Part shown: in pieces, positions 53,030 through 61,292 of the stretch | How positions within the stretch are numbered: the first letter of the stretch is position 1 | Layout: each line of letters opens with the position of its first letter | Source of the DNA: Lachnospiraceae bacterium | Lineage (GTDB): Bacteria > Bacillota > Clostridia > Lachnospirales > Lachnospiraceae | Length of the DNA stretch: 64,000 nucleotides | Reading direction: 5' to 3' | Assembly (NCBI GenBank): GCA_024695145.1 | Contig: JAILIS010000034.1 | Location: forward strand, 1-64,000 | The notes under the pieces: generated by a model | Databases searched by the model: none | What the model was told of the DNA's origin: nothing | The model's input: the letters and a program-made list of their open reading frames with translations, nothing else | Translations under genes and position numbers: made by a program

Positions 53030-53057
53030 TTGCACATCCCGAAAAAAGAGATATAAT
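53030..53057 (+). promoter_or_regulatory. Promoter placed directly before azlC
   Basis: TTGCAC at 53030-53035 and a perfect TATAAT at 53052-53057 are spaced by 16 bp. Transcription would begin near 53064, so the ATG at 53059 would not be in the mRNA and the second ATG at 53065 would be at its very 5' end. Confidence 0.6.
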
Positions 53058-53064
53058 AATGCTC

Positions 53065-53910
53065 ATGTCCAATGATTATTCCCTGAAACTTCCTGAAAAC
53101 AGACGTGTATTGGCACAGGGCATGCGCGACGGCATTCCGATCGGCGCAGGTTACTTCGCCGTGGCATTTTCCCTTGGCATAACCGCAAAAGGTATAGGAC
53201 TGCGGCCGATAACATGCATGATCACAAGCGTGCTCTGTCATGCATCTGCCGGAGAATATGCCGTCTATACCGTTATCGGAGATAACGCGGCATATATCAC
53301 GATGGCCGTTATGGTACTTATCGCCAACGCACGGTATCTTCTGATGAGCTGTGCCATGAGTCAGCGTATGGCACCGTCACTGTCATTCTTTCACAGACTG
53401 TTTATGGGCTTCGGGATAACCGACGAACTTTTCGCGATCTCGATCGCGAGGCCCGGAATGCTCAATCCAAACTATATGTATGGCGGTATGTTTGTGTCTA
53501 TACCCCTCTGGGCGCTCGGGTCGGGCCTCGGATGCTTTTCGGGGGAGGTTCTGCCGGAACGGATCGTCAGCGCGCTTTCGGTCGCTCTTTTCGGGATGTT
53601 CCTGGCTATAATCATTCCTCCGGCAAGGGATGATAAGATTATAAGAATGCTGATCATCATCAGTTTTGCGGTCAGTTTCGTCATGTCAAAGCTTCCGGGG
53701 GTTTCATCCGTTCCATCTGGCACAAGGATAATCATACTGACGGTCGTGATATCCGCGATAGCCGCGATCCTCTTTCCGGCCGATTCTTCCGCAAACGACA
53801 GTGCCCACGCCACGGACGGCAGTGCCAACGCCACGGACAGCAATTCCAATACCGCCGCAAACAGCAGTGCCGGCGCCGCAGACAGTATAGATAACAATAA
53901 AGGAGACTGA
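53065..53910 (+). CDS. azlC: AzlC family branched-chain amino acid exporter, large subunit
   Basis: With the second ATG (53065) the product has 281 residues; an ATG two codons earlier lies before the predicted transcription start. About seven to eight hydrophobic segments carry AzlC marks (GIPIGAGYFAVAFSLGI near 25, DELFAI near 115). The C-terminus is a 45-residue tail rich in Ser, Asn, Asp and Ala with internal repeats, not part of the family domain. AzlCD exports branched-chain amino acids or analogues. No ribosome binding site is present. Confidence 0.9.
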   Translation: MSNDYSLKLPENRRVLAQGMRDGIPIGAGYFAVAFSLGITAKGIGLRPITCMITSVLCHASAGEYAVYTVIGDNAAYITMAVMVLIANARYLLMSCAMSQRMAPSLSFFHRLFMGFGITDELFAISIARPGMLNPNYMYGGMFVSIPLWALGSGLGCFSGEVLPERIVSALSVALFGMFLAIIIPPARDDKIIRMLIIISFAVSFVMSKLPGVSSVPSGTRIIILTVVISAIAAILFPADSSANDSAHATDGSANATDSNSNTAANSSAGAADSIDNNKGD

Positions 53911-53911
53911 C

Positions 53912-54217
53912 ATGCAGCACAGCATTTTCATCTACATCCTCATAGCCGCGCTTGTCAGCCTGATCATAAGGGCCATACCTACAACGCTCCTGCGCAGGCA
54001 GATAGAGAACCCATTCATCAGGTCATTCCTGTACTACGTTCCGTATGTCACCCTTTCGGTAATGACATTCCCGGCAATAACAGAAGCCACGAAAAATCCC
54101 GTTGCCGGCTATGCGGCTCTTGTCGTCGGGATCATCGTGGCCTGGTTTCGTAAAAATCTGTTTGAGACAGCCATTATGTGCTGCCTGACTGTTCTTGTCA
54201 CCGAGTTCTTTTTCTAG
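53912..54217 (+). CDS. azlD: AzlD family branched-chain amino acid transport protein
   Basis: The 101-residue membrane protein has four hydrophobic segments and RAIPTTLLRRQIENPFIRSF near 20, typical for AzlD. It follows azlC by 1 bp after GGAGACTGAC and works with it. Its end overlaps the end of psd on the other strand by 20 bp. Confidence 0.9.
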   Translation: MQHSIFIYILIAALVSLIIRAIPTTLLRRQIENPFIRSFLYYVPYVTLSVMTFPAITEATKNPVAGYAALVVGIIVAWFRKNLFETAIMCCLTVLVTEFFF

Positions 54218-55142
54218 GTTCTTTGTCCGAACTCTTTTTCCAGTTTCTTTTCCGGATCTCTCTTTCGGTACTCCCTTTCGGATTTCTTTTCCCGGATCCC
54301 TTTTCCGGATCCTTTTGAGGCAGAGGAATGGTCTTTCTGTACTTTCTGCCGATAAGTTCACCTGCGATGACGGGAGTCTCTTTGCCCGCTGCCGAAGCTC
54401 TCAGTATCTTGTCATCCAGCACTGCTCTGTCCTTCTGAATGAGCAGTATGATCGTAGAGCCCCCGTACAGGAAGCACCCTTTCTCTTCGCCACGGGAAAA
54501 TGCATATCTCCCGTGGTGGTTACTGATCTTCCCGACAAGCATAGCACCGACTTCCATCTGGATGACGGGTCCGAAATTATCGGTCTTCATAACGGTATAT
54601 TCACGGCAGTTCTCAGTAAATACGGGTATGTCCTCAAGTGCCACCGGCTGAACGGTATGAAGCTTTCCCTCTATGAAATGATTTTCACCCTTGATACCGC
54701 TGTCAAAATAGCAGTAGCGGTGATAATTGTCCACACAAAGTCTGAAAACGAGACAGTATCCACCCTCAAAACGTGCCGCCGTCTTTCTGGAGTGAAGCAG
54801 CCGGGCAATACTGTACCTGGACTGTTTGACCGGAATGACCGTGCCGGAAGTTATCTCATAGACCGACAGGCGGCCGTCGCAGGGCGACAGAAAAGCGGTC
54901 GGATCCGTATCAAACGGACGAAGATACGGCTTGATCTTTCTGGCAAAACATTCATTAAAACTTCTGAAATGCGAGGAATAATACTGGGACAGATCTATCC
55001 CGTTCGCGCGGACAAACGGTCCTATCAGGATCTTTGATATCCGGCAGTCACAAAAAGCGCCGCACATCCTCGAGATCACGGGGTGTGTCAGCACTTTCAG
55101 AAATACTCTTCCTATAACCGTTTTATACAGAAAATTAAGCAT
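54198..55142 (-). CDS. psd: Phosphatidylserine decarboxylase
   Basis: The 314-residue precursor makes phosphatidylethanolamine. Start at ATG 55142 follows GGAGG by 10 bp; a GTG three codons earlier is closer than normal. SPCDGRLSVYEI near 87, RLCVDNYHRYCYFDSG near 135 and the self-cleavage site YGGSTIILL near 225 are family marks. The last 45 residues are a basic, repeat-like tail (SGKRNPKGS, EREIRKRNWKKS) beyond the usual end. It lies 50 bp after pssA. Confidence 0.9.
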   Translation of the reverse strand: MLNFLYKTVIGRVFLKVLTHPVISRMCGAFCDCRISKILIGPFVRANGIDLSQYYSSHFRSFNECFARKIKPYLRPFDTDPTAFLSPCDGRLSVYEITSGTVIPVKQSRYSIARLLHSRKTAARFEGGYCLVFRLCVDNYHRYCYFDSGIKGENHFIEGKLHTVQPVALEDIPVFTENCREYTVMKTDNFGPVIQMEVGAMLVGKISNHHGRYAFSRGEEKGCFLYGGSTIILLIQKDRAVLDDKILRASAAGKETPVIAGELIGRKYRKTIPLPQKDPEKGSGKRNPKGSTEREIRKRNWKKSSDKEPRKRTR

Positions 55143-55192
55143 GATCTTCACATCCTCCCATACGTACAGTCAGTAAAAATCATATGCGTCCT

Positions 55193-55885
55193 CTACTTCA
55201 GAGCCCGGAGGATAGCCATCACGATAAATTCGAGCGCACCTATCACGCACAGGATGATCACGCCCTTGATCCCCGGCTTTTGTACCTGTATCTTTGAGAC
55301 AAACAGATAACCGACAAGGACCATGACGCAGTAGTATACGACAGTCATGTCAAGAGGAGTCATAAACTGAAGAAGCATAACAAAGGGAAAGATCAGCGAA
55401 GCACTGGTGACCGGAAGTCCGGTGTATGATTTTCTCTTGCCGCCCTCTTCTTTCTGGCGCTTATCCTCCATGACATTAAAATACGCAAGCCTGATCATCG
55501 CCATCAGAACATAAAGCATCATTATCAGGAAGCACAGAAGAGGCACAACAAAATCAAGCGGATTTCCCGTGTGAAGCTTGGGAACCATCGTGAACTCGGG
55601 ATTCTGCCATACAAGGACCTCTCCTATGACCGCAGGAAGCACTCCGAATGCTACCAGATCCGATAGCGAATCTATCTGTACTCCGAACTTTATCTCCTCT
55701 TCGGTCCTGTTCTTCTTATGTCTGGCGACCTCTCCGTCAAATGCATCACACAGGCCGCAGAACAGCAGAAAGAAAGTTCCGAGGAACGGATGTCCTTCTC
55801 CCATAAGAGAGATCGTTATTCCCAGTCCTGCCGATACAAGCGAAAGATATGTCAGAACAACCGTATAATTATAATAACCTATCAT
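55193..55885 (-). CDS. pssA: CDP-diacylglycerol-serine O-phosphatidyltransferase
   Basis: The 230-residue membrane enzyme makes phosphatidylserine. The CDP-alcohol phosphotransferase motif reads CDAFDGEVARHKKNRTEEE, then G and DSLSD (near 47-75). Six or so hydrophobic segments are present. It works directly before psd in phosphatidylethanolamine synthesis and overlaps the flippase-like gene by 4 bp. Confidence 0.93.
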   Translation of the reverse strand: MIGYYNYTVVLTYLSLVSAGLGITISLMGEGHPFLGTFFLLFCGLCDAFDGEVARHKKNRTEEEIKFGVQIDSLSDLVAFGVLPAVIGEVLVWQNPEFTMVPKLHTGNPLDFVVPLLCFLIMMLYVLMAMIRLAYFNVMEDKRQKEEGGKRKSYTGLPVTSASLIFPFVMLLQFMTPLDMTVVYYCVMVLVGYLFVSKIQVQKPGIKGVIILCVIGALEFIVMAILRALK

Positions 55886-56940
55886 CCTTCGTGATCCTCT
55901 CCTTCCGAAACGCTCTTCCTCCTGTTAATGGAAAAATGTCCCAGCGCAACTATGACAATACATAAAAGTACACATACATAAAACGAAATACCGCGGCTTG
56001 TAAGCTCAAGGCTGATCGCATCCTGATCGCTCATGAGGTTGTTCATACCGTCAAGGAGCAGGTAGTCAATTACACCCATAGCGCCCGGGACCGGGATGCA
56101 GTTCGATCCGATGACCGAAAACGCATGTGTGACCCATATGTCAACAGCCATTGAAGCTTTTCCCCCGTCCGCGAGGAATATCATAACGGATACGCATATC
56201 TGCAGGCTTCTTTGAAGGAAATTAAATATAAAACACTTTAAGAGCATGCCTCGCTGTCCGTCTATCATCTCGGCACAGTCCCTGTATTCCTGCGTGATCT
56301 TATCAAGTTTTTTCTCGAATCTGCCGGGGTTTCTTATGATCCTGATCCTGTCCGATACGCGTATGATAAAAGCACCGATCGCATGAACCCAGTCCTCCCG
56401 CTTGATGAGGAGGATGATAAAAGACATCAGTCCGCCGAGTATCACATAACCGATGATTATCAGAAACTTTGATAATGGAGTAAAATCAAGAAACAGATTC
56501 GGACGAAGGATCACGGCTATGATACCGATGACCATGATGGACGCCGTGTACATCACGAGATTGACCAGAAGAGCCACAGCGCTGACCGCTGCGGGAACGC
56601 CGTCAGCCATCATATAATAGGCACTTGCCGGCTGTCCTCCCGTTGCTGAAGGCGTGATGGCGGAAAAATATATATCTGCCGCGGAATATACTATTCCCTT
56701 GTTAACCGCCCTTTTGTATCCAAATGACTTTAAGACACCGAGAAGTGCCAGCCCCTCGAATACGATGAATCCGATCATACATATAACTGCCATCACTATC
56801 CAGAACGTATCGGCTTCATGGATATACTGTATAAAATCATTAAACGAATAGTCTTTTGTTGCCTGTGCAACTGCCCATATCGAAAGAGCAGCGAGCATAA
56901 GGGCAACAGCAGCCCATATCCTGTTTTTCTTCTTTTCCAT
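55882..56940 (-). CDS. Flippase-like (LPG synthase TM / YbhN) membrane protein
   Basis: The 352-residue protein has about eight hydrophobic segments. SAITPSATGGQPASAYYM near 92 and IGSNCIPVPGAMGVIDY near 270 are marks of the lysylphosphatidylglycerol synthase transmembrane family. There is no C-terminal aminoacyl-transfer domain, so it is not a full MprF. It may flip a lipid made by its neighbours pssA and psd, but this is inference from location. Confidence 0.85.
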   Translation of the reverse strand: MEKKKNRIWAAVALMLAALSIWAVAQATKDYSFNDFIQYIHEADTFWIVMAVICMIGFIVFEGLALLGVLKSFGYKRAVNKGIVYSAADIYFSAITPSATGGQPASAYYMMADGVPAAVSAVALLVNLVMYTASIMVIGIIAVILRPNLFLDFTPLSKFLIIIGYVILGGLMSFIILLIKREDWVHAIGAFIIRVSDRIRIIRNPGRFEKKLDKITQEYRDCAEMIDGQRGMLLKCFIFNFLQRSLQICVSVMIFLADGGKASMAVDIWVTHAFSVIGSNCIPVPGAMGVIDYLLLDGMNNLMSDQDAISLELTSRGISFYVCVLLCIVIVALGHFSINRRKSVSEGEDHEG

Positions 56941-57010
56941 CGGTTCCCTGTCTTTCCTGACCGAACTAATTATATTTTAAGACCACATATAGTGCAAGAG
57001 GATTTCATCC

Positions 57011-57916
57011 CTATCTGTCGGTCGTGACCGTGTATTTTTCCATTCTTTCCGGCACTTTCTGATTCTGCGAAGAGCCTTCCTCTTCTTCCGGAAAGATCCC
57101 GGAAACGGTAATGCTGCCACAGTCGGAACTGTTATAATACGGTATATCTCTGTCCTCCAAAATCAGCCTCACCTCATCTGCGATCTTCTTCTCGTCGCTG
57201 TCGGTGGCAAGTACGAGCCCGGGAGATACCGTATCAATAAGTTTACCTGTCAGCATATCTATCCTCCCATGATGAGGAAGCTTTAATATATCGCATTTAA
57301 CGGAATCGGGAGTATGGTCAGCCATAAAGCATTCCATCTCCTCATCCTCCATGTCTCCGGTAAAAAGTGCCGACATGTCATGATAACGTACTGCGGCGGC
57401 AAGCGACATGTTGTCATCGTCATCAACGTGAAGTGCACTCGGATAGAGCATATACTGCGCATCTCCAAGTGTAAATGACTTGTCATTGCTCACATGCTCG
57501 TAAGGAATCTTTCTTTTCTGTATCCACTTCATCATATCCAGGTATCCTTCACGGTCTCCTTCATAATCCGGAAGGTACACGTAAGATACAGGGATCACTT
57601 TTATTATGTCTGCCGCTCCTCCGACATGATCCTTGTCATAATGTGAAATGATCATGGCGTCGATACGTTTTATCCCATGGCCGGCCAGCCATGCGACAAC
57701 AGTATCTGAAGTTTTGTCATAACCCGTATCGATCAGCACCGTGTTTGGTCCGGTCTGTACGACTATGCAGTCCCCTTTTCCGACATCAACGGCTGTGATG
57801 TTAAATACATCCTTCTGTACACTGTTGCAGCCCGTAAAAAGAGCCATCGCCAGTATAAGTACTGCCGGCAGGCTCTTAATAAAACGCTTTAATATCCTCT
57901 CAGCCATGATCTTCAC
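57011..57916 (-). CDS. ComEC-like metallo-beta-lactamase-fold lipoprotein
   Basis: The 301-residue product has a signal ending in a lipobox (FTGC) and one MBL-fold domain of the ComEC/Rec2 type. AVDVGKGDCIVVQ near 38, ISHYDKDHVGG near 89, LPHHGR near 215 and the SDCGSITV segment near 262 are present. ComEC membrane helices are absent. GTG 57916 overlaps the kinase stop; ATG 57907 (MAERIL) is an alternative start. A perfect 8-bp GCATCCGC-GAA-GCGGATGC hairpin (57917-57935) sits at the junction. Confidence 0.85.
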   Translation of the reverse strand: MKIMAERILKRFIKSLPAVLILAMALFTGCNSVQKDVFNITAVDVGKGDCIVVQTGPNTVLIDTGYDKTSDTVVAWLAGHGIKRIDAMIISHYDKDHVGGAADIIKVIPVSYVYLPDYEGDREGYLDMMKWIQKRKIPYEHVSNDKSFTLGDAQYMLYPSALHVDDDDNMSLAAAVRYHDMSALFTGDMEDEEMECFMADHTPDSVKCDILKLPHHGRIDMLTGKLIDTVSPGLVLATDSDEKKIADEVRLILEDRDIPYYNSSDCGSITVSGIFPEEEEGSSQNQKVPERMEKYTVTTDR

Positions 57917-60087
57917 GCATCCGCTTCGCGGATGCTTTCTCCTATGAGTTCTTCAAGCGACTGATAGAGTCTCTCCGGCTCCACGGTTTTTGACAGATGA
58001 GCGTTCATTCCGACCTGAAGAGATCTTTGAACATCCTCATCAAACGCGTTGGCTGTCAATACTATTATCGGTATGGTCGCAGCATCCGCTCTGTTTACCG
58101 CTCTGATGGCAGCCGATGCTTCAAGGCCGTCCATTTCTGGCATGCGCACATCCATCAGGACCGCATCATAGTAGTGTTCAGCCGAAGCTTTAAACATCTC
58201 AAGCGCGATCTTTCCGTTTTTGGCATGCTCGACAACAGCCTCCTTGATCGAGAGCACTTCCTTCATTATTTCGGCATTTATCTCCATATCTTCGGCCAGG
58301 AGTATCCTTCTGCCTTTAAGAGATACACGTTTCTTTTCCTTTATCAGGCTCATGTTGTTCTTGCGGGCTATCCTCTCAAACTCGTCCACAACATTTGATG
58401 CAAAGAGAGGCTTTGCAAGGAAACTGTCAACGCCCGCATGAAGTGCCTCATCCATGATATCGTCCCAGTTAAATGAAGTCAGGATAATAACCGTTGTCTC
58501 ATTGTCGTATCTCTTTCTGATCTCCTTAGCAACTTCAAGGCCGTCCATGTCAGGCATTTTCCAGTCAAGGAGTACGAGATTGTAATGCTCCTGTTTTGTA
58601 TGTGCCACTTCGAGCATGTTAAGTGCATCGGGACCGGACAGAGCTATGTCGGCTTTGATGCCGGCTTCGTCAAGTACCAGTCTCGCATGCTCTGCGGCAA
58701 CTTCCTCATCATCAACCACAAGTATCCTCAGATCCCGGAAATTGATGTAATTGCTGTCAATGTTTGCATGATCACAGTTCCTGAGCGTTATCACTACGGT
58801 AAACTGAGTGCCTACGCCCTTTTCGGACTCAACATGAATACTTCCGTTCATCAGTTCCACAATATTCTTCGTTATCGCCATTCCGAGTCCGGTGCTTCCG
58901 TACTTGTTGTTACGGCTGCTGTCCTCCTGCGTGAACGAATCGAATATCTTCGGTATGAACGACGCATCCATTCCGATACCGGTATCTTTAATATCAAATC
59001 TTATCGTACTCTGATCGTCATATACATTGATCCTCTCAACACCAAGCGTCACGCTGCCGGGAGCATCCGTGAATTTAATCGCATTGCTCAGTATATTTAT
59101 GAGCACCTGCTTGAGCTTCATGTCGTCGCCGATATAATAGTCGGCAACTCCGCCGGTAACGTTACACTCGTATTTCAGGCCTTTCTCACTGCACTGAGAC
59201 ATGACCATGGTGTTGATCTGTTCAAGCATCGCGCGGAAAGAAAATTCCTCCTTGCGAAGAACTATCCTTCCCGATTCGATACGACTCATATCAAGGATAT
59301 CGTTGATCAGTCCGAGAAGATGTCTTGCACTGTCTCCGATCTTTTCAAGATACTCTTTCGTATCAACAGCAAGTCCCTCTTTTCGAAGTGCAAGCGAATC
59401 AAGTCCGATTATCGCATTCATCGGTGTACGGATCTCATGACTCATATTCGACAGGAATGCTGTCTTGGCCCGGCTGGCTTCCTCCGCTGTCTTAAGTGCA
59501 TCAGACAGCGCCTGATTTTTGGCAAGGGATTCACGCATCTCCGCATCGATATCGGTAAATCCGGCTCCGACCGCGTGTACGATATGATCCTCACGGATAT
59601 ACTGCGGATCAATGACTTTCAGGAAGGCTTCCCTGTATTCTTCGGTCACGTGTTTTTCGCCATACTCCGTAAACTCTTTTATAAAATCAAAAGAATCACC
59701 GGGAACGATGTTATCATCTGCAGTACCCAGATCATCTCTTCTGTAGCAGATCCCCTGGCCGCTGTCCAGATCGAGATAGTAAACACTTCGGTAATCGGAA
59801 GCAAGCGCCGTGATCATCTTGTCCTGCCGGCTTCTAGTCTTCTCCTGATCCAGAAGTTCGTCCTGCAGGGCAATACGCTCTTCGAGCTCCTGCTGCATCA
59901 ATTCGGCTGTCTCCGCTTCGGATACGAGCCGGACGGCCTTTTTCGTCTGAATGATCATGAAGCCTGATATCCCAAGAAGAACGGCCGCCATGATCACTGA
60001 AAGTATAAGGCTCCTTTTGATGATCCCTTCGGATATGTCACTGATCTGTTCACTTATAACACTCTCACGGATCAGGTAAGCCAGCAT
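57913..60087 (-). CDS. Hybrid histidine kinase, 3' part of a gene split by an in-frame TGA
   Basis: The 724-residue frame starts at an internal ATG. It has a membrane helix (about 25-48), a coiled coil and a PAS-like part. The histidine box NMSHEIRTPMNAIIG is near 215, followed by an ATPase domain (NILSNAIKF). REC 1 (LRILVVDDEEVAAE near 460) and REC 2 (RRILLAEDMEINAE near 600) close it. The four codons before the ATG read stop-Thr-Asp-Trp, so the frame continues directly from the upstream fragment after a single TGA. Residual activity would lack the first membrane helix and most of the sensor. Confidence 0.9.
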   Translation of the reverse strand: MLAYLIRESVISEQISDISEGIIKRSLILSVIMAAVLLGISGFMIIQTKKAVRLVSEAETAELMQQELEERIALQDELLDQEKTRSRQDKMITALASDYRSVYYLDLDSGQGICYRRDDLGTADDNIVPGDSFDFIKEFTEYGEKHVTEEYREAFLKVIDPQYIREDHIVHAVGAGFTDIDAEMRESLAKNQALSDALKTAEEASRAKTAFLSNMSHEIRTPMNAIIGLDSLALRKEGLAVDTKEYLEKIGDSARHLLGLINDILDMSRIESGRIVLRKEEFSFRAMLEQINTMVMSQCSEKGLKYECNVTGGVADYYIGDDMKLKQVLINILSNAIKFTDAPGSVTLGVERINVYDDQSTIRFDIKDTGIGMDASFIPKIFDSFTQEDSSRNNKYGSTGLGMAITKNIVELMNGSIHVESEKGVGTQFTVVITLRNCDHANIDSNYINFRDLRILVVDDEEVAAEHARLVLDEAGIKADIALSGPDALNMLEVAHTKQEHYNLVLLDWKMPDMDGLEVAKEIRKRYDNETTVIILTSFNWDDIMDEALHAGVDSFLAKPLFASNVVDEFERIARKNNMSLIKEKKRVSLKGRRILLAEDMEINAEIMKEVLSIKEAVVEHAKNGKIALEMFKASAEHYYDAVLMDVRMPEMDGLEASAAIRAVNRADAATIPIIVLTANAFDEDVQRSLQVGMNAHLSKTVEPERLYQSLEELIGESIREADA

Positions 60088-60096
60088 CCAGTCCGT

Positions 60097-60927
60097 TCAT
60101 TTTATGGGGGTATAACTCAGCGTCTCTTTGATCCCGCCGTATGTAAATGAAACGACTCCGCCGACACCCTCACTGAACTGTTCTTTTACGGTGTCATAAT
60201 CATATCCGTCTTCGTACTCGGCTTTTTCAAGGGCCTTCAAAAGATTATCCTCGGCAGACAGACCGCCAAGAACGAGACCGGTGAACGGCACTCCGTCATA
60301 CCGGTATATATTACAGAATGTCGTATTGTTATTTACTGACTGTATCGATACCGCCTCAAGGAAATTATCCATGCTCATCTCCATGAAGCACGCCACCAGC
60401 GTATCTCCGCACAGATCAAGCCTGTCCACCGGAACAGCTATGATGATGGATCCTTCCGAAGTTCCCGATCCCTTTATCGATACCTCGGGAGCGGAAATAC
60501 TGCTGTAGTCAAAATTATACTGATCGATATCGGTCCTTGTACCGCGTGCCGTGTAGATAAGTCCGCCCTCATCAACAAAAGCGAACTTCTCAAGACCGTA
60601 TATCTTCTTCATTCTTTCCTGATATTCCTGAAGACTCTCAACACTCTCGAGATCACTTTTTTCGATGAGCCCTACGGCAACATCCATATCGTTTATGTAT
60701 TCATGTATCACAGAAGAGATGACCTGTTCGCGTCTTCCGGCAAGTTCATCAAGATACAGAAGGCTGACGTTTCTGACCGCCTGTTCGGCGTCGTGACTGG
60801 CACTTCTTCCCGTCCATATCGTGCCTACTATCAGAATGGCTGCGACGATAAGCGAACCCGCCACTGCCACCTGAAGGACCCCACCGCGCTTTATACTTTG
60901 AAACCAGTCCCCAATCTTTTTGATCAC
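60097..60927 (-). CDS. Sensor kinase, 5' part (membrane helix and cache-like sensor), ends at the premature TGA
   Basis: The 276-residue frame has a membrane helix (about 20-40) and a cache-like outer domain, then ends SYTPIK followed by TGA (60099-60097). The next codons continue as TDWMLAYLIRES without a frame change. In relatives the stretch is normally continuous, with Gly at that place, so one GGA-to-TGA change would explain the break. As it stands this part encodes a receptor stub without a kinase. Confidence 0.85.
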   Translation of the reverse strand: MIKKIGDWFQSIKRGGVLQVAVAGSLIVAAILIVGTIWTGRSASHDAEQAVRNVSLLYLDELAGRREQVISSVIHEYINDMDVAVGLIEKSDLESVESLQEYQERMKKIYGLEKFAFVDEGGLIYTARGTRTDIDQYNFDYSSISAPEVSIKGSGTSEGSIIIAVPVDRLDLCGDTLVACFMEMSMDNFLEAVSIQSVNNNTTFCNIYRYDGVPFTGLVLGGLSAEDNLLKALEKAEYEDGYDYDTVKEQFSEGVGGVVSFTYGGIKETLSYTPIK

Positions 60928-60944
60928 TGTTTTCTCCCCGGCCT

Positions 60945-61292
60945 TTACGGCTCCTCTGTAAGCTGACGGAATTCGTCGAGCATCTCCATCAGTTCATCAA
61001 CCATCTCCTTGTAATTTGCGGATGCTTTGGAGCGTGCAGCCTCGGTAATATCGGAGATCTTGTCATAAAGGGGCGTGATGGAAAGATTCCCAAGTGCTCC
61101 TTTTATCGCATGCGCTGCCTCAAAAACCTTGTCCGTGTCACCGGCATGAGCAGCTTCCTTCAGTTTGCCGAAGTTCTCATCATTCGGAACAAGCCCCACC
61201 AGTTTTAAATACAGCGCCTCATTGTTCACACATCTTGCCAGACCCTCGTCTGTATTGGCACCGTACATCTTAAGTTTTTCCATCGTGATCAT
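60945..61292 (-). CDS. HPt domain phosphotransfer protein
   Basis: The 115-residue all-helical protein carries the HPt motif AAHAIKGALGNLSI near residue 61, with the phospho-accepting His. It should pass phosphate from the hybrid kinase's REC domains to a final regulator. It overlaps the EAL gene by 4 bp and precedes the kinase gene. Confidence 0.88.
   Translation of the reverse strand: MITMEKLKMYGANTDEGLARCVNNEALYLKLVGLVPNDENFGKLKEAAHAGDTDKVFEAAHAIKGALGNLSITPLYDKISDITEAARSKASANYKEMVDELMEMLDEFRQLTEEP

Noticed and set aside
58585..59967. A 460-residue plus-strand frame
   Set aside because: It is antisense to the histidine kinase, whose domains are unmistakable, and lacks a ribosome binding site or recognisable domain.
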